Shown here: piece by piece, positions 35,067-46,802 of the stretch
Numbering within the stretch: the first letter of the stretch is position 1
Layout of the letters: the number at the start of each line of letters is the position of its first letter
Assembly: GCA_947492475.1 (NCBI GenBank)
Contig: CANLNM010000005.1
Span: 1-64,000 of the forward strand
Direction: 5' to 3'
Source: an uncultured Paracoccaceae bacterium
Lineage (GTDB): Bacteria; Pseudomonadota; Alphaproteobacteria; Rhodobacterales; Rhodobacteraceae
Length of the DNA stretch: 64,000 nucleotides
The notes under the pieces: generated by a model
Database searches by the model: none
Told to the model about the DNA's origin: nothing
What the model saw: only the letters and a program-made list of their open reading frames with translations
Program-made: the position numbers and the translations under genes

Positions 35067-36296
35067 ATGACCACTTTATTTGCAAATAGAAATTACCGTT
35101 TCCTGATGTCCGCCTCTGCCATGTCCAATTTGGGGGATGGAATTGCGTTATTGGCTTTTCCTTGGCTGGCCTCCCTGATCACCCGCGATGCGGCCTTGAT
35201 TGCTATTGTGCCTTTTGCCGCGCGCCTGCCTTGGTTGCTGTTTTCGATCCCTGCCGGGGTGATCATCGACCGTGCAGATCGACGGCGGCTGATGATACAA
35301 GCGGATTTGTTGCGGCTGGTGCTGATCGGGGCCGTCATCGGGTTGATTCTGTCGCTGGATGCGTTGCCGTTGGCGTCGCCTATGGGCGCGATCCTGATCT
35401 TGGCGGGTCTGGCGTTTTGCCTGGGACTGGCCGAAGTCATCCGCGACAATGCCGCCCAAACCGCCCTGCCCTCGATTGTCGACAAATCCCAGCTGGAACA
35501 GGCCAATGGCCAGATCTGGAGCGTCGAACAAGTCATGGGATCCTTTGTCGGCCCCCCACTGGCGGGGGTGCTGATTGCCTTTGCCCTGCCGGTTCCGTTC
35601 AGCTTTGTGGCGCTGTGCATGGCGCTGTCGGCCTATCTGTTGTGGTCGATGGTCCTGCCCCTGCGCACGGCGATCACCCACGCCCCGATCTGGGACGACA
35701 TGCGCGATGGCATCAGGTGGCTATGGGACCATAAAACATTGATGCGCCTTGGCATTATGCTGGGATTGCTCAATTTCCTGACCGTCATGAGCGTGACGAT
35801 ATTGGTTCTCTTTGCCCAAGATATCCTTGGGCTGACATCGGTTGGCTATGGTGTGTTGCTGACCGCGGGGGCACTGGGTGGGGTGCTGGGCGGATTGATC
35901 GGCCCGGCAATTATCACCCGGCTGGGCAGTCGAAACGCGGTGATCGCCGCCATGTGCACGTGGCCGATTGCATTGATGTTGATTGCGCTGACCCATAGCC
36001 CTTGGGTGGTGGCGTTTGCGCTGTTTGCAGAAACCTTTGCTGGGTTGATCTGGAACATCGTGACCGTGTCCTATCGCCAACGCCTGATCCCGGATGCCAT
36101 TTTGGGCCGGGTCAATGCCATCTATCGGTTTCTGGGCTGGGGCGGCATCCCATTGGGCATTCTGTTTGCCGGATTTCTGGTGTCGTGGTTCGAACCCACA
36201 TTGGGGCGCGACGGAGCCCTGCGCCTGCCCTATTGGATTGCCGCATTTGGATCGCTGGGGATGCTGATCTATGGCCTCCGGCGATTGCGGTTTTAG
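35067..36296 (+). CDS. MFS transporter
   Basis: A 409-residue major facilitator protein with about twelve hydrophobic segments and the loop motif GVIIDRADRRRLM after helix 2. It resembles the EntS/MFS_3 exporters, so efflux of a small molecule is likely, substrate unknown. Start: ATG 35067; the in-frame stretch upstream overlaps the UPF0262 gene and is hydrophilic. It is the only plus-strand gene inside a minus-strand series, and its stop overlaps the hisD stop by four bases, which suggests a late insertion into an old operon. Confidence 0.9.
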   Translation: MTTLFANRNYRFLMSASAMSNLGDGIALLAFPWLASLITRDAALIAIVPFAARLPWLLFSIPAGVIIDRADRRRLMIQADLLRLVLIGAVIGLILSLDALPLASPMGAILILAGLAFCLGLAEVIRDNAAQTALPSIVDKSQLEQANGQIWSVEQVMGSFVGPPLAGVLIAFALPVPFSFVALCMALSAYLLWSMVLPLRTAITHAPIWDDMRDGIRWLWDHKTLMRLGIMLGLLNFLTVMSVTILVLFAQDILGLTSVGYGVLLTAGALGGVLGGLIGPAIITRLGSRNAVIAAMCTWPIALMLIALTHSPWVVAFALFAETFAGLIWNIVTVSYRQRLIPDAILGRVNAIYRFLGWGGIPLGILFAGFLVSWFEPTLGRDGALRLPYWIAAFGSLGMLIYGLRRLRF

Positions 36297-37594
36297 GAAT
36301 TCAGCCCATCCAACCGGGCGCGCACGCTTAACCCATGCGCCTCAAGGCTCTCTGACTGGGCCAACCGTTCGGCCGCCGGACCAATGGCGCGCAACGCTTC
36401 GGGGGTCATTTGCGACAGCGTCGTCCGTTTCAGGAAATCCATCACCGACAGGCCAGAACTGAACCGCGCAGACCGCGCCGTGGGAAGCACGTGGTTGGGG
36501 CCACCTACGTAATCCCCGATGGCTTCTGGTGTCCAATGGCCGATAAAAATCGCCCCGGCATGGATACATTTATCGGCCAGCTTTTCGGCCTCATCCACGC
36601 AGAGTTCCAGATGTTCGGGCGCGATCCGGTTCGACAAGTCCGCCGCCTGATCCAGATCAGAAACCGTGATCACCGCGCCAAAGTCACGCCAGCTGGCGCC
36701 CGCAATGTCGCGACGTTCCAACGTTTTTAACCGTGCCTCAACCGCCTCGGCGACGGCACGACCATGTGTGGCGTCCGTTGTGATCAATAGCGCCTGCGCG
36801 CTTGCATCATGTTCGGCTTGGCTCATCAAATCCAGCGCGATCCAATCCGGATCACCCGTGCCATCCGCAATGACCAAAATTTCGCTGGGCCCGGCGATCA
36901 TATCAATGCCAACCTTGCCAAAAACCCGTCGTTTGGCCGCCGCGACAAACGCATTGCCCGGCCCGGTGATTTTATCGACCGGCGCAATCGTATCGGTGCC
37001 ATACGCCAATGCCGCCACGGCCTGTGCCCCGCCAATGCGGTAAATCTCGTCCACGCCCGCAATCTGTGCTGCCAGCAAAACCAACGGGTTACAGACCCCG
37101 TCCGGCGTTGGCACCACAATGGCCAACCGGTCAACCCCAGCCACCTTGGCGGGGATCGCGTTCATCAACACCGATGACGGATAACTGGCCAGACCGCCCG
37201 GCACATATAAACCGGCCGCCGACACTGCAGACCAGCGCCAGCCCAGCGTCGCCCCGGCCGTGTCCGTCCAGCTTTCATCTTGGGGCATTTGGCGGGCGTG
37301 ATAGTCGCGAATACGGGTCGCGGCCAATTCCAGCGCGGCGCGATCCTCGTCGGAAACCTTGGCGCATTGCGCAGCGATTTCATCCGCAGAAAACCGCATA
37401 TCCGCCGCTTTCATATCCAGTCGGTCAAACTTGGCTGTCAGGTCCAACACGGCGGCATCACCGCGCGCTCGCACATCCGCAATGATATCGGCCACGACGG
37501 CATCCACATCCGGGCTGTCTTCGCGTTTGGCGTTAAGCAACTTAGCAAAATCCGCCTCAAACCCCGCATCTGCGCTGTTCAAAAACACTGGCAT
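36293..37594 (-). CDS. hisD: Histidinol dehydrogenase
   Basis: A 433-residue NAD- and zinc-dependent enzyme oxidising L-histidinol to L-histidine. Family motifs are present: VPGGLASYPSSVLMNAIPAKVAG, KITGPGNAFVAAAKR, DMIAGPSEILVIAD and the late HVLPTARSARFSSGLSVMDF region. Start: ATG 37594 behind AGGAG; five extra in-frame residues upstream are not needed. It is in the murA-to-yacG series, separate from other his genes, as usual in this group. Confidence 0.95.
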   Translation of the reverse strand: MPVFLNSADAGFEADFAKLLNAKREDSPDVDAVVADIIADVRARGDAAVLDLTAKFDRLDMKAADMRFSADEIAAQCAKVSDEDRAALELAATRIRDYHARQMPQDESWTDTAGATLGWRWSAVSAAGLYVPGGLASYPSSVLMNAIPAKVAGVDRLAIVVPTPDGVCNPLVLLAAQIAGVDEIYRIGGAQAVAALAYGTDTIAPVDKITGPGNAFVAAAKRRVFGKVGIDMIAGPSEILVIADGTGDPDWIALDLMSQAEHDASAQALLITTDATHGRAVAEAVEARLKTLERRDIAGASWRDFGAVITVSDLDQAADLSNRIAPEHLELCVDEAEKLADKCIHAGAIFIGHWTPEAIGDYVGGPNHVLPTARSARFSSGLSVMDFLKRTTLSQMTPEALRAIGPAAERLAQSESLEAHGLSVRARLDGLNS

Positions 37595-37669
37595 GTCGAT
37601 CTCCTGCAACCCGGATTGGGGCGCTATTCTGCGCTGTTAGTTCGTCTAAATATTCAAAAATCCGTCGGA

Positions 37670-38146
37670 TCAGTCGCGATGTTCAGGCACATTGCGCGAC
37701 GGCGCAATATAGGGCCGTGTCACATCGCGCAGCACGGCTTCTAATGTTTCGACGTCCAGCGCGATTGCGCCATCCCCGGCCAATGTCAGGATCACCCGAC
37801 CCGCGCCATCATCAGCGGGTTCAAATTCAACCGACAGCAGCGACAGAATCGTATCTGCATCGCGCAAAACACCCTGAGTCTGAACACGCGCCACATCCTC
37901 AAAGGCCAGTACAGATTGCACCCGTTCCACGGCGCGGCCACGGGTTTTGGCATTTTCGGCATCTTCCCAGCGGAACCGGTTTAGCAACAGGCCAAACCGG
38001 CGCTGCGCCTTGTCCCATTGCATTTCCGATCCCGGAAATACCGCATCCTGCACCAAGGCGGACATGACCTTTAGGTCATCCCCATCCATGGCTTTCAGAC
38101 GCAGGGGCTCTTCGCCGCCGTCTTCGAATTTTGCATCTTCGGTCAT
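37670..38146 (-). CDS. DUF2948 family protein
   Basis: A 158-residue cytoplasmic protein of an uncharacterised alphaproteobacterial family (DUF2948). Visible features: [20 protein letters not shown] near the start, an [13 protein letters not shown] segment, and a C-terminal [12 protein letters not shown]. No catalytic motif that I recognise. Start: ATG 38146 overlapping the murA stop (ATGA), so it is translated with murA; the pairing with murA and hisD is typical. Confidence 0.85.
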   Translation of the reverse strand: MTEDAKFEDGGEEPLRLKAMDGDDLKVMSALVQDAVFPGSEMQWDKAQRRFGLLLNRFRWEDAENAKTRGRAVERVQSVLAFEDVARVQTQGVLRDADTILSLLSVEFEPADDGAGRVILTLAGDGAIALDVETLEAVLRDVTRPYIAPSRNVPEHRD

Positions 38147-39411
38147 TCGCCCTGAACCCGTTCAATCATCGCGCCAACCGCGCCCAATTTCTGTTCCACA
38201 TGTTCATAGCCGCGATCCAGATGATAAACCCGGTTCACCCGCGTTTCCCCCTCTGCCGCCAAACCGGCCAGAATCAGCGAAACCGACGCCCGCAGATCGG
38301 TTGCCATCACAGGCGCACCCTTTAGACGATCCACGCCGCGCACCGTGGCAGACCCGCCATGCACTTCGATATCGGCGCCCATGCGGATCAGTTCGGGGGC
38401 ATGCATGAACCGATTTTCAAAAATCGTTTCTTCCAGCACGCTGGTGCCGTCGGCGGTGCATAGCATCGCCATCATCTGAGCCTGCAGATCGGTTGGAAAG
38501 CCGGGGAATGGCTGGGTGATCACATCCGTTGCCGTGTGGCGTCCGTTGCGATTTTTCACCAACAGACCATTGGCCGTTTCGGTGACATCCACCCCGCAGG
38601 CATCCAGTTTCTCAACAAAGCTTTTGACCAGCTCCATTTTACCGCCAAGGCATTCCACCTCGCCGCCAGCAATCACAGGCGCCAGCATATAGGTGCCCAA
38701 TTCGATCCGGTCGGTCACCACAGCATGGGTCGCCGCGCCCAGACGATCTACGCCCTGAATTTCGATGCGGCTGGTGCCTTCGCCTTCGATCTGCGCGCCC
38801 ATGGCCTTCAGGCATTTGGCCAGATCAACGATTTCCGGTTCACGCGCGGCGTTTTCGATAACGGTTGTGCCTTTGGCCAGCGTCGCCGCCATCAGGATGT
38901 TTTCTGTCGCCCCAACGGATGCAAACCGCAGCGGCACAACGTTGCCTTTCAGGCCGCCGGGGGCCACAGCGTGCAGATAGCCGTCTTTCAGCTCAATCTC
39001 GGCGCCCATCAATTCCAGCGCGGATGTGTGGATGTCCATGGGGCGTGCGCCAATCGCACAGCCGCCGGGCAGCGACACAATGGCGTTGCCTTCGCGCGCC
39101 AACAACGGCCCCAGCACCAGATTGGACGCCCGCATTTTGCGCACGATTTCGTAATCCGCCTTGGTGGTCGTCAGGTTATGAGACGACAGCGCGATAACTT
39201 TGCCGTCCTGCATGCTGGTCACTTCGGTGCCCAGACTTTGCAACAGCGCGGTCATGGTTTTGATGTCCGACAAACGCGGCGCATTGGTCAATGTCAGGGG
39301 TTCTTCGCTGAGCAAAGTGGCGGGCATCAATGTCAGCGCCGCGTTTTTCGCACCGGCAATGTGGATCTGACCCTTCAGTTCCTTGCCGCCTTTCACAATA
39401 ATCGAATCCAT
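38143..39411 (-). CDS. murA: UDP-N-acetylglucosamine 1-carboxyvinyltransferase
   Basis: A 422-residue EPSP-synthase-fold enzyme adding enolpyruvate to UDP-GlcNAc, the first committed step of peptidoglycan synthesis. The catalytic K22-N23 pair (GAKNAAL) and C118 ([12 protein letters not shown]), the residue attacked by fosfomycin, are present. Full length. Start: ATG 39411. A 53-residue basic protein gene ends six bases upstream, so murA is probably the second gene of its transcript. Confidence 0.97.
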   Translation of the reverse strand: MDSIIVKGGKELKGQIHIAGAKNAALTLMPATLLSEEPLTLTNAPRLSDIKTMTALLQSLGTEVTSMQDGKVIALSSHNLTTTKADYEIVRKMRASNLVLGPLLAREGNAIVSLPGGCAIGARPMDIHTSALELMGAEIELKDGYLHAVAPGGLKGNVVPLRFASVGATENILMAATLAKGTTVIENAAREPEIVDLAKCLKAMGAQIEGEGTSRIEIQGVDRLGAATHAVVTDRIELGTYMLAPVIAGGEVECLGGKMELVKSFVEKLDACGVDVTETANGLLVKNRNGRHTATDVITQPFPGFPTDLQAQMMAMLCTADGTSVLEETIFENRFMHAPELIRMGADIEVHGGSATVRGVDRLKGAPVMATDLRASVSLILAGLAAEGETRVNRVYHLDRGYEHVEQKLGAVGAMIERVQGE

Positions 39412-39417
39412 GCCTGC

Positions 39418-39579
39418 CTACTCTTTCTCTGTGTCACTGCTTGGCGCATCCGACCCGGCAGATCGGGCACGCGCTTGGGCTTTACGCCTCTGCATATTTG
39501 CTTTCAATGCAGCCTTTAACCGATCTTCTCGGGTTTGGGCTGATTTTTCTTTGTTTTTCGGGTCTGATTTGCGCTCCAT
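39418..39579 (-). CDS. Small basic protein, 53 residues, upstream of murA
   Basis: A short open frame from ATG 39579 to TAG 39418, ending six bases before the murA ATG. The product is strongly charged and probably helical: starts MERKSDPKNKEKSAQTRED, then RLKAALKANMQRRKAQARAR, and ends in an acidic/serine tail (SSDTEKE). From memory, short proteins with an RLKAALKANxxRRKAQARAR core are found at this place in other Rhodobacteraceae, so I call it a gene, though the ribosome site is weak. Function unknown; its charge suggests RNA or ribosome binding. Confidence 0.7.
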   Translation of the reverse strand: MERKSDPKNKEKSAQTREDRLKAALKANMQRRKAQARARSAGSDAPSSDTEKE

Positions 39580-39623
39580 ATACACGGGGATACCCAATTG
39601 TTCAAAAAGCGTCCAGAGAGGGC

Positions 39624-39652
39624 TTGCACAGTTCGAGAATTGCCGCTAATTC
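39624..39652 (+). promoter_or_regulatory. Candidate promoter of tRNA-Thr
   Basis: TTGCAC (39624-39629), a 17-base spacer and TAATTC (39647-39652), 12 bases before the first tRNA base. Good spacing for a sigma-70 type promoter. Confidence 0.5.
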
Positions 39653-39664
39653 CCCGCCCACGGC

Positions 39665-39739
<75 letters not shown>

Positions 39740-39948
39740 TTTGATCCCATGAATTTGGCTAAAACCCTTGCGGTTGCTTAATCATTAAGTGACCCAAAGC
39801 CTACTCCCTGTGTACGGAAAGGGCCGCGGGATCGCGATATCATAAAACGACAGCCCAGTTTTTCCCTCACCAAGGCCAAAATCGGGTTCAAAATTTCAAC
39901 GGGAAAGTGTTAGCCACTCGGCGCGACCGGTAACACAGGTGTCGTCCC

Positions 39949-40653
39949 TTAATCGACGATATAACGTTCATCCCTGTTATCGACCGCTTCGATTACGCAA
40001 CCTTGGCGATAACGAATCCAAATAAACTTGGTTTGACCATTTTCATCAACGTACGGAAAAGAGTCTATCGAAGGTCTAAAACCAGGGGGGTTGTGATCAT
40101 AATATTGATCGCCAAGTACTGCTGCAACTTGATCACGAGTCATGCCATCTTCGATGCCGTCCACCTGAATGCGTTGCGACGCAGACATTGTCCGCAAATC
40201 ACATCCTCCGTCACATTCGGTACGTGTTTCTGTGTCATTTAAGGTGCAACCTGCAAACCCGTCCACCTCCGCATTTCCTTCAGTTAACGAAGGTAGAGTA
40301 GGTCTAAAATCTATACGATATACTTCGTCATGATCATCATCAGCCTTAACGACCAATCCATCAGAATAGTGAACCCAAATCCATTTTGTCGCACCATTTT
40401 CATCAACGTAACGAAATGAATCAATCAGAGGCTGCATCGATAGAGGAGTGTGAGAGACAAAATCATCACCTAACACTCCAAGAACTTGCTCGCGTGTCAT
40501 TCCGATTTCAATACCGTCGACTCGTATCGCCTCTGAATTACTGGAATGCGGCAGGTTGCAATTCGCGCTGCATTCTACTGCCGGCTTCACTTCATTTAAC
40601 GAACAGCCTGAAAGCCCGACAGTACTCAAAACCAAAATCAAATTTCTAACCAT
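39949..40653 (-). CDS. Lipoprotein with two tandem 99-residue repeats
   Basis: A 234-residue predicted lipoprotein: hydrophobic signal ending in lipobox LSGC, with C17 the likely lipidated residue. Residues 17-115 and 136-234 are two copies of one domain, each beginning GC(S/T)LN, with cysteines at the same spacing (17, 28, 32 and 136, 147, 151), a VDGIE..GMTR.QV..VLGD segment like SmpA/BamE-type folds and a YVDENG.TK.IW strand. By hand alignment 51 of 99 positions are identical. The second copy keeps a lipobox-like cysteine (FAGC). The gene is clearly AT-richer than its neighbours and lies beside a tRNA. Start: ATG 40653. Envelope location is likely; function unknown. Confidence 0.8.
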   Translation of the reverse strand: MVRNLILVLSTVGLSGCSLNEVKPAVECSANCNLPHSSNSEAIRVDGIEIGMTREQVLGVLGDDFVSHTPLSMQPLIDSFRYVDENGATKWIWVHYSDGLVVKADDDHDEVYRIDFRPTLPSLTEGNAEVDGFAGCTLNDTETRTECDGGCDLRTMSASQRIQVDGIEDGMTRDQVAAVLGDQYYDHNPPGFRPSIDSFPYVDENGQTKFIWIRYRQGCVIEAVDNRDERYIVD

Positions 40654-40728
40654 CAATCACTTTCTTCTACATAATGTGAACCAGCGCGTGGGCCTCGCCT
40701 GATAAATCAGCTAACCGCAAAAAATGCA

Positions 40729-42369
<1,641 letters not shown>

Positions 42370-42545
42370 CTATTCGTCAATAAAGCTGCTTTTCGACGCG
42401 CATCCGGTGGGCTGCACCCGGAATGGCCGTATATACCGCCCTGCAATACCATTTATGCGCGCATTCGAAACCGGATGATTGAGAAGACAGGCATTTTTCC
42501 GCCCTCACATGCCGTGCGGCCACGACATGGGTATGACACATGTCG

Positions 42546-42941
42546 TTATTGCGGCTTAAAAGTCGCCAGATCCTGTAATATCGGACAATCCGGGCGGTTA
42601 TCCCCTGCACAGGATGTCACGAGATGTGACAGGGTTGTCCGCATGGATTGAAGCTGTGCAATTTTTTCGTCGATCTCACGCAAATGGTCCTGTGCCAATG
42701 CTTTGACATGTGCGCTTTCGCGTGTGTCATCTTCGTAGAGCGCCAACAAGGTCCGGCACGCTTCGATCGTAAAGCCCAGCGTTCGCGCACGGCCCAGAAA
42801 TGTCAGTTTATGCAGGTCAGTTTCACGAAAATCCCGATAGCCATTTTCAGACCTCAACGGGGTGACCAACCCAATTTCCTCGTAATATCGGATGGTTTTT
42901 GTCGGCAAGCCGGATTGTTTGGATACGTCTCCGATATTCAT
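42546..42941 (-). CDS. cueR: Copper-responsive regulator CueR
   Basis: A 131-residue MerR-family activator with the winged helix NIGDVSKQSGLPTKTIRYYE and the metal-binding cysteines C111 and C119 (SCAGDNRPDCPIL), matching C112 and C120 of Escherichia coli CueR. It senses cytoplasmic Cu(I) and activates efflux genes. Start: ATG 42941 with AAGGA upstream; a GTG codon immediately before is possible. It lies 14 bases after copA on the same strand, so it is likely co-transcribed from the CueR-type promoter at 45522-45552. Confidence 0.93.
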   Translation of the reverse strand: MNIGDVSKQSGLPTKTIRYYEEIGLVTPLRSENGYRDFRETDLHKLTFLGRARTLGFTIEACRTLLALYEDDTRESAHVKALAQDHLREIDEKIAQLQSMRTTLSHLVTSCAGDNRPDCPILQDLATFKPQ

Positions 42942-42955
42942 CACATTTCCTTTGG

Positions 42956-45472
42956 TTACTGGGCTTGGATTATTTCTGGTGTGGTCACTGGCATGTCACG
43001 ATCTGTAAATGCGGATTTAACCCGGCGCAGCCTTAGGGCGTTGCTCAGCACAAAAACAGAAGAAAACGCCATGGCCCCTGCCGCCAGCACCGGGGATAAC
43101 AACAGGCCAAAGACGGGGTATAACACCCCTGCGGCAACCGGGATCAGCGCAACGTTATAGGCAAAGGCCCAGCCAAGGTTCTGTTTGATATTGGTCATCG
43201 TGCGCCGCGACAGGATCATCGCATTGGCAACCCCGCGCAGATCGCCCGACATTAACACAACATCAGCCGATTCAATCGCCACATCCGTGCCAGTACCAAT
43301 CGCGATCCCCACATCCGCATGGGCCAATGCGGGTGCATCATTGATGCCATCCCCCACAAATGCGACGTTTCCATGGTTTTGGCGCAACGTATCCAGAGCG
43401 GCGACTTTGCCCTCTGGCAACACGCCCGCCACCACATGATCAACCCCGACTTGCGCGGCGATGGCCTGTGCGGTTTCGTGTTTGTCACCGGTGATCATCG
43501 CAACCGCCAACCCCATGCCCTGCAAGGCAGAAATCGCCGCTTGGCTGGTGGCTTTGATCGGATCAGACACGCCGATCACGGCGGCTACCTGTCCGTCAAT
43601 CGCCACAAACAGCGCGGTATTTCCCATTTGCGCCAGCCTAAGCTCTGCCTCAACCAGCGGTGCGATATCCACGTTTTCGCGGATCATAAAACGGTCCGCC
43701 CCCACGATCACGTCTTGGCCGTCCACAACGGCGCGCACGCCCTGCCCGGTGACAGAGGCAAATCCGGTGGCTTGTGGGATGGTCCCCCCTTGGGATTGCG
43801 CGGCGCGCTGGATCGCAGTGGCGATCGGGTGCTCTGATCGCGCCTCTGCGGCGGCGGCCAAGGCCAACACATGTTCGCGCGTCATGCCATCGGCCAAAAC
43901 CAAGTCGGTCAATTCCGGACGCCCGGCCGTGATTGTGCCGGTTTTATCCAGCGCCACGACCCCCACTTGTCCCAGGCCTTGCAATGCGTCCCCTTTTCGA
44001 AACAGCACCCCCAGTTCGGCGGCGCGACCGGTGCCGACCATGATCGACGTGGGCGTCGCCAGCCCCATCGCGCAGGGACATGCAATGATCAACACCGATA
44101 CGCCCACCACAATCGCATAGGTCAGCGCGGGTTCAGGCCCCAAGAGCAACCAAAACAGCATGCTTAGCCCCGCCAGGCCCATCACCGCCGGAACGAACCA
44201 CAACGTAATCCGGTCCACCAATCCCTGAATAGGAAGCTTGGCGCCTTGTGCCTGTTCAACCATGCAAATGATCTGGGACAATGTTGTGTCCGCACCCACA
44301 TGAGTGGCCGCAACCGTCAGGCTGCCGGTGCCGTTCACAGTACCGCCTGTCACATGATCCTGCGCGTGTTTGGCCACTGGAATGGGTTCGCCGGTGATCA
44401 TGCTTTCGTCAACATAGCTCTGACCGTCAATCACGGTTCCATCCACGGCAACCCGTTCCCCCGGACGCACAATAACCACGTCACCAACCTGCAATTGGTC
44501 AACGTCGACATCTTTGATTTCGGTGCCAACCTGCACATGGGCCACCCGGGTCTGAAGCCCTAGCAATGTTTGGATCGCCGCCCCGGTGCGGCCTTTTGCG
44601 CGGGCCTCTAGCCAGCGACCAATGAGGATCAGCACCACAATCACACCGGCGGATTCAAAATAGACGGCGCGCACCTGATCCGGCAAAAGCTGCGGTAGAA
44701 ATGTGGCCACCACCGAATAGAAATAGGCCGCGCCCGTGCCAACCGCGACAAGGCTGTTCATATCCGGCGCGCCCTTGATCAAGGCCGGCACGCCTTTGGT
44801 GTAAAACAAACGCCCCGGCCCCAACAGAATAGCAGTTGTGAGCACAAACTGGATCAACCAACTGGCCTGTTGGCCGATTGTGGCATGAATGGCGTGATGC
44901 ACCGCAGGAAAGATATGCGCGCCCATTTCCATCAGAAACACGGGCAAAACCAGCGCGCTGGCCAGAATAACCCGGCGCAATTGTTCGGCGGATTCTTCTT
45001 CTTTGCGGGCGGTACGGTCAATTGCTGCGGATTGATCGGCGATTTGTGCAGGGTATCCAGCCTGCGTTGCCACCTGAGCCAACATATCCGGGCTGGTTGC
45101 CCCTATGGCATAGGTGACATGCGCCGTTTCCAACGCAAGGTTCACAGACACGTCGATCACACCGGGGGCCGCAGCCAAGGCGCGCTCTACCCGACCGACA
45201 CATGATGCACAGGACATCGCGCCCACATTCAACGTCACCTCGCCCTGTTGTGCAGGATAGCCCAACGTGTCCAAGGCCTGCACTACATCCGCCACGTTGA
45301 CGCCGTCGGTCAGGGTCATTTGCGCCGTTTCCGTGGCCAAGTTGACGCTGACATCCTGCAGCCCGTCCAAATCGTTCAACATCCGGTCAACCCGCCCCAC
45401 GCAGGACGCGCATGACAGGTTGCCAACCGACAATGTGACCTCAGTCTGAGCTGCGACATTTTGGGTGTTCAT
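42956..45472 (-). CDS. copA: Copper-exporting P1B-type ATPase CopA
   Basis: An 838-residue P1B ATPase pumping Cu(I) out of the cytoplasm. Two N-terminal heavy-metal domains have CASC motifs (C21/C24 and C88/C91); then come membrane helices, the ion-site motif [10 protein letters not shown], the phosphorylation site DKTGT and the hinge [10 protein letters not shown]. Start: ATG 45472; an in-frame upstream extension (to 45580) would overlap the promoter and is rejected. Expression is expected to be copper-induced through CueR acting at 45522-45552. Confidence 0.95.
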   Translation of the reverse strand: MNTQNVAAQTEVTLSVGNLSCASCVGRVDRMLNDLDGLQDVSVNLATETAQMTLTDGVNVADVVQALDTLGYPAQQGEVTLNVGAMSCASCVGRVERALAAAPGVIDVSVNLALETAHVTYAIGATSPDMLAQVATQAGYPAQIADQSAAIDRTARKEEESAEQLRRVILASALVLPVFLMEMGAHIFPAVHHAIHATIGQQASWLIQFVLTTAILLGPGRLFYTKGVPALIKGAPDMNSLVAVGTGAAYFYSVVATFLPQLLPDQVRAVYFESAGVIVVLILIGRWLEARAKGRTGAAIQTLLGLQTRVAHVQVGTEIKDVDVDQLQVGDVVIVRPGERVAVDGTVIDGQSYVDESMITGEPIPVAKHAQDHVTGGTVNGTGSLTVAATHVGADTTLSQIICMVEQAQGAKLPIQGLVDRITLWFVPAVMGLAGLSMLFWLLLGPEPALTYAIVVGVSVLIIACPCAMGLATPTSIMVGTGRAAELGVLFRKGDALQGLGQVGVVALDKTGTITAGRPELTDLVLADGMTREHVLALAAAAEARSEHPIATAIQRAAQSQGGTIPQATGFASVTGQGVRAVVDGQDVIVGADRFMIRENVDIAPLVEAELRLAQMGNTALFVAIDGQVAAVIGVSDPIKATSQAAISALQGMGLAVAMITGDKHETAQAIAAQVGVDHVVAGVLPEGKVAALDTLRQNHGNVAFVGDGINDAPALAHADVGIAIGTGTDVAIESADVVLMSGDLRGVANAMILSRRTMTNIKQNLGWAFAYNVALIPVAAGVLYPVFGLLLSPVLAAGAMAFSSVFVLSNALRLRRVKSAFTDRDMPVTTPEIIQAQ

Positions 45473-45521
45473 GGATATCTCCGAGTACGAAAAAGGGGCC
45501 GCAAATGGGCGGAACACCCCG

Positions 45522-45552
45522 CATATACAGGTTCCAGTAGCTAGAAGGTCAA
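45522..45552 (-). promoter_or_regulatory. CueR-dependent copA promoter
   Basis: Reading the minus strand: -35 TTGACC (45552-45547), a 19-base spacer, -10 TATATG (45527-45522). The spacer contains the dyad ACCTTCTAGCTACTGGAACCT, close to the known CueR consensus (ACCTTCC...GGAAGGT). It lies 50 bases upstream of the copA ATG. Confidence 0.88.
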
Positions 45553-45675
45553 GAGGTGCCCGCAACATAAATTGCGACAAATCAACAGCCTAAAACCTAT
45601 GGAAATCCTGACTTTGACGAGAATGTTAACCTAATTCCCCTTGAATGCCGCCGGGGTAAGCTCCAGATTCAAAAC

Positions 45676-46074
45676 ATGAAACAGGCAGCTCTATTCTTAA
45701 TCGGCACTCTAGGGTTAACCGGATGCGCAGACGAAACCATTTCCGCCTATGGCGCAGGTGGGCGGACATTTGCATTGGTGTCGATGGATGACGTGGCGTT
45801 CACGGCCAGCGCCACGATCAGTTTCCACGCCCAAGGCCGCATCGAAGGCCAAGGCCCCTGCAACTACTATTTTGGTGTGCAAACCGCCCCTTATCCCTGG
45901 TTCAGTCTGGATGGGGTCGGATCAACCGAAATGGCCTGTACAGAACTGACGACCGAGGCCACGTATTTTGACGCGCTGCAATCCATGACCATTTCCGAAG
46001 TGTCTGGCGATGCGTTGATCCTGTCCAATGAACAGGGCGCGACCATGGTCTTTGAGGCCATCCAAGGGTCCTAA
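45676..46074 (+). CDS. META-domain lipoprotein
   Basis: A 132-residue predicted lipoprotein with signal and lipobox LTGC (C17) and one META/HslJ-like domain ([53 protein letters not shown]), the fold of the heat-shock protein HslJ. Start: ATG 45676. Its promoter region is shared with divergent copA, but no CueR site reads its way. It converges with recO, the stop codons overlapping by four bases. Envelope role, not otherwise known. Confidence 0.85.
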   Translation: MKQAALFLIGTLGLTGCADETISAYGAGGRTFALVSMDDVAFTASATISFHAQGRIEGQGPCNYYFGVQTAPYPWFSLDGVGSTEMACTELTTEATYFDALQSMTISEVSGDALILSNEQGATMVFEAIQGS

Positions 46075-46802
46075 TTCATCGCTTTGATCAAGGCGTCGAT
46101 CAATCGTTGACGCGCAGCAGGCAAAGGTTTGTTGCCCAGCGATTTTGCCAATTGATTGGCCAGAAAATACCCAGTGGTTTGAAGCCCCTGCAAGATTTCG
46201 TAATTCGGCGCAAACCCTTCGCCCAGCAAAACCGGCGGCAACGGCAGCAACCGATCCGCCCATTCCCCCGCCGCCGAGGCACTGACCGCGCGTCCTGACC
46301 GGGGCGACACATAAATCAGCGCATCATTGTGGCCCGTGACCGCGCAGGCGGTCAAATCCATGCCAAATCCCATTTCGTCCAACAACGCCACTTCCCAACG
46401 CAGATAGGCCAACGGCCAGGCGTCTGTGCGGCCCAAAAGGTCCAGCAATTCTTGGGTGCGCAGGTACAGATCCGCATGTGGTTCGCGTTCGGCCAACACA
46501 AACGACAGCAGCCCACAGATGGCATTTAACCCCGCCAGCGCCAGCCGGTCGTTCATAATCAGCGCCGAACGGCCACGGATCGGTTCAACGGTAAAACTGC
46601 CGAGGTGGTCCTCTAGGCGGGCCTTCCATGTAACATCGATCTGCGAACCGGGCTGTAAAATCGGGGTCATTTTCCGGCTGCTGGCCCCACGCACAACCCC
46701 CGCATGAAGCCCGTGTTCCGCAGTTAAAACTTCGATGATCGCAGCATTTTCGCCGTGTTTGCGCAGGCTGATCAATGTCCCTTCTGCGCGCCACTCGATC
46801 AT
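46071..46802 (-). CDS. recO: DNA repair protein RecO
   Basis: A 243-residue recombination mediator helping RecA load in the RecFOR pathway. An N-terminal OB-fold ([20 protein letters not shown], then [12 protein letters not shown]) precedes a helical domain. The single cysteines do not form the full zinc site of some homologues. Start: ATG 46802, overlapping the DUF1491 stop as ATGA; a longer reading upstream is unlikely. Last gene of the rnc-era-recO series. Confidence 0.92.
   Translation of the reverse strand: MIEWRAEGTLISLRKHGENAAIIEVLTAEHGLHAGVVRGASSRKMTPILQPGSQIDVTWKARLEDHLGSFTVEPIRGRSALIMNDRLALAGLNAICGLLSFVLAEREPHADLYLRTQELLDLLGRTDAWPLAYLRWEVALLDEMGFGMDLTACAVTGHNDALIYVSPRSGRAVSASAAGEWADRLLPLPPVLLGEGFAPNYEILQGLQTTGYFLANQLAKSLGNKPLPAARQRLIDALIKAMN

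Noticed and set aside
39383-39649. Plus-strand open frame starting inside the murA 5' end
   Set aside because: It is antisense to the murA start and the 53-residue basic gene and shows no family features.
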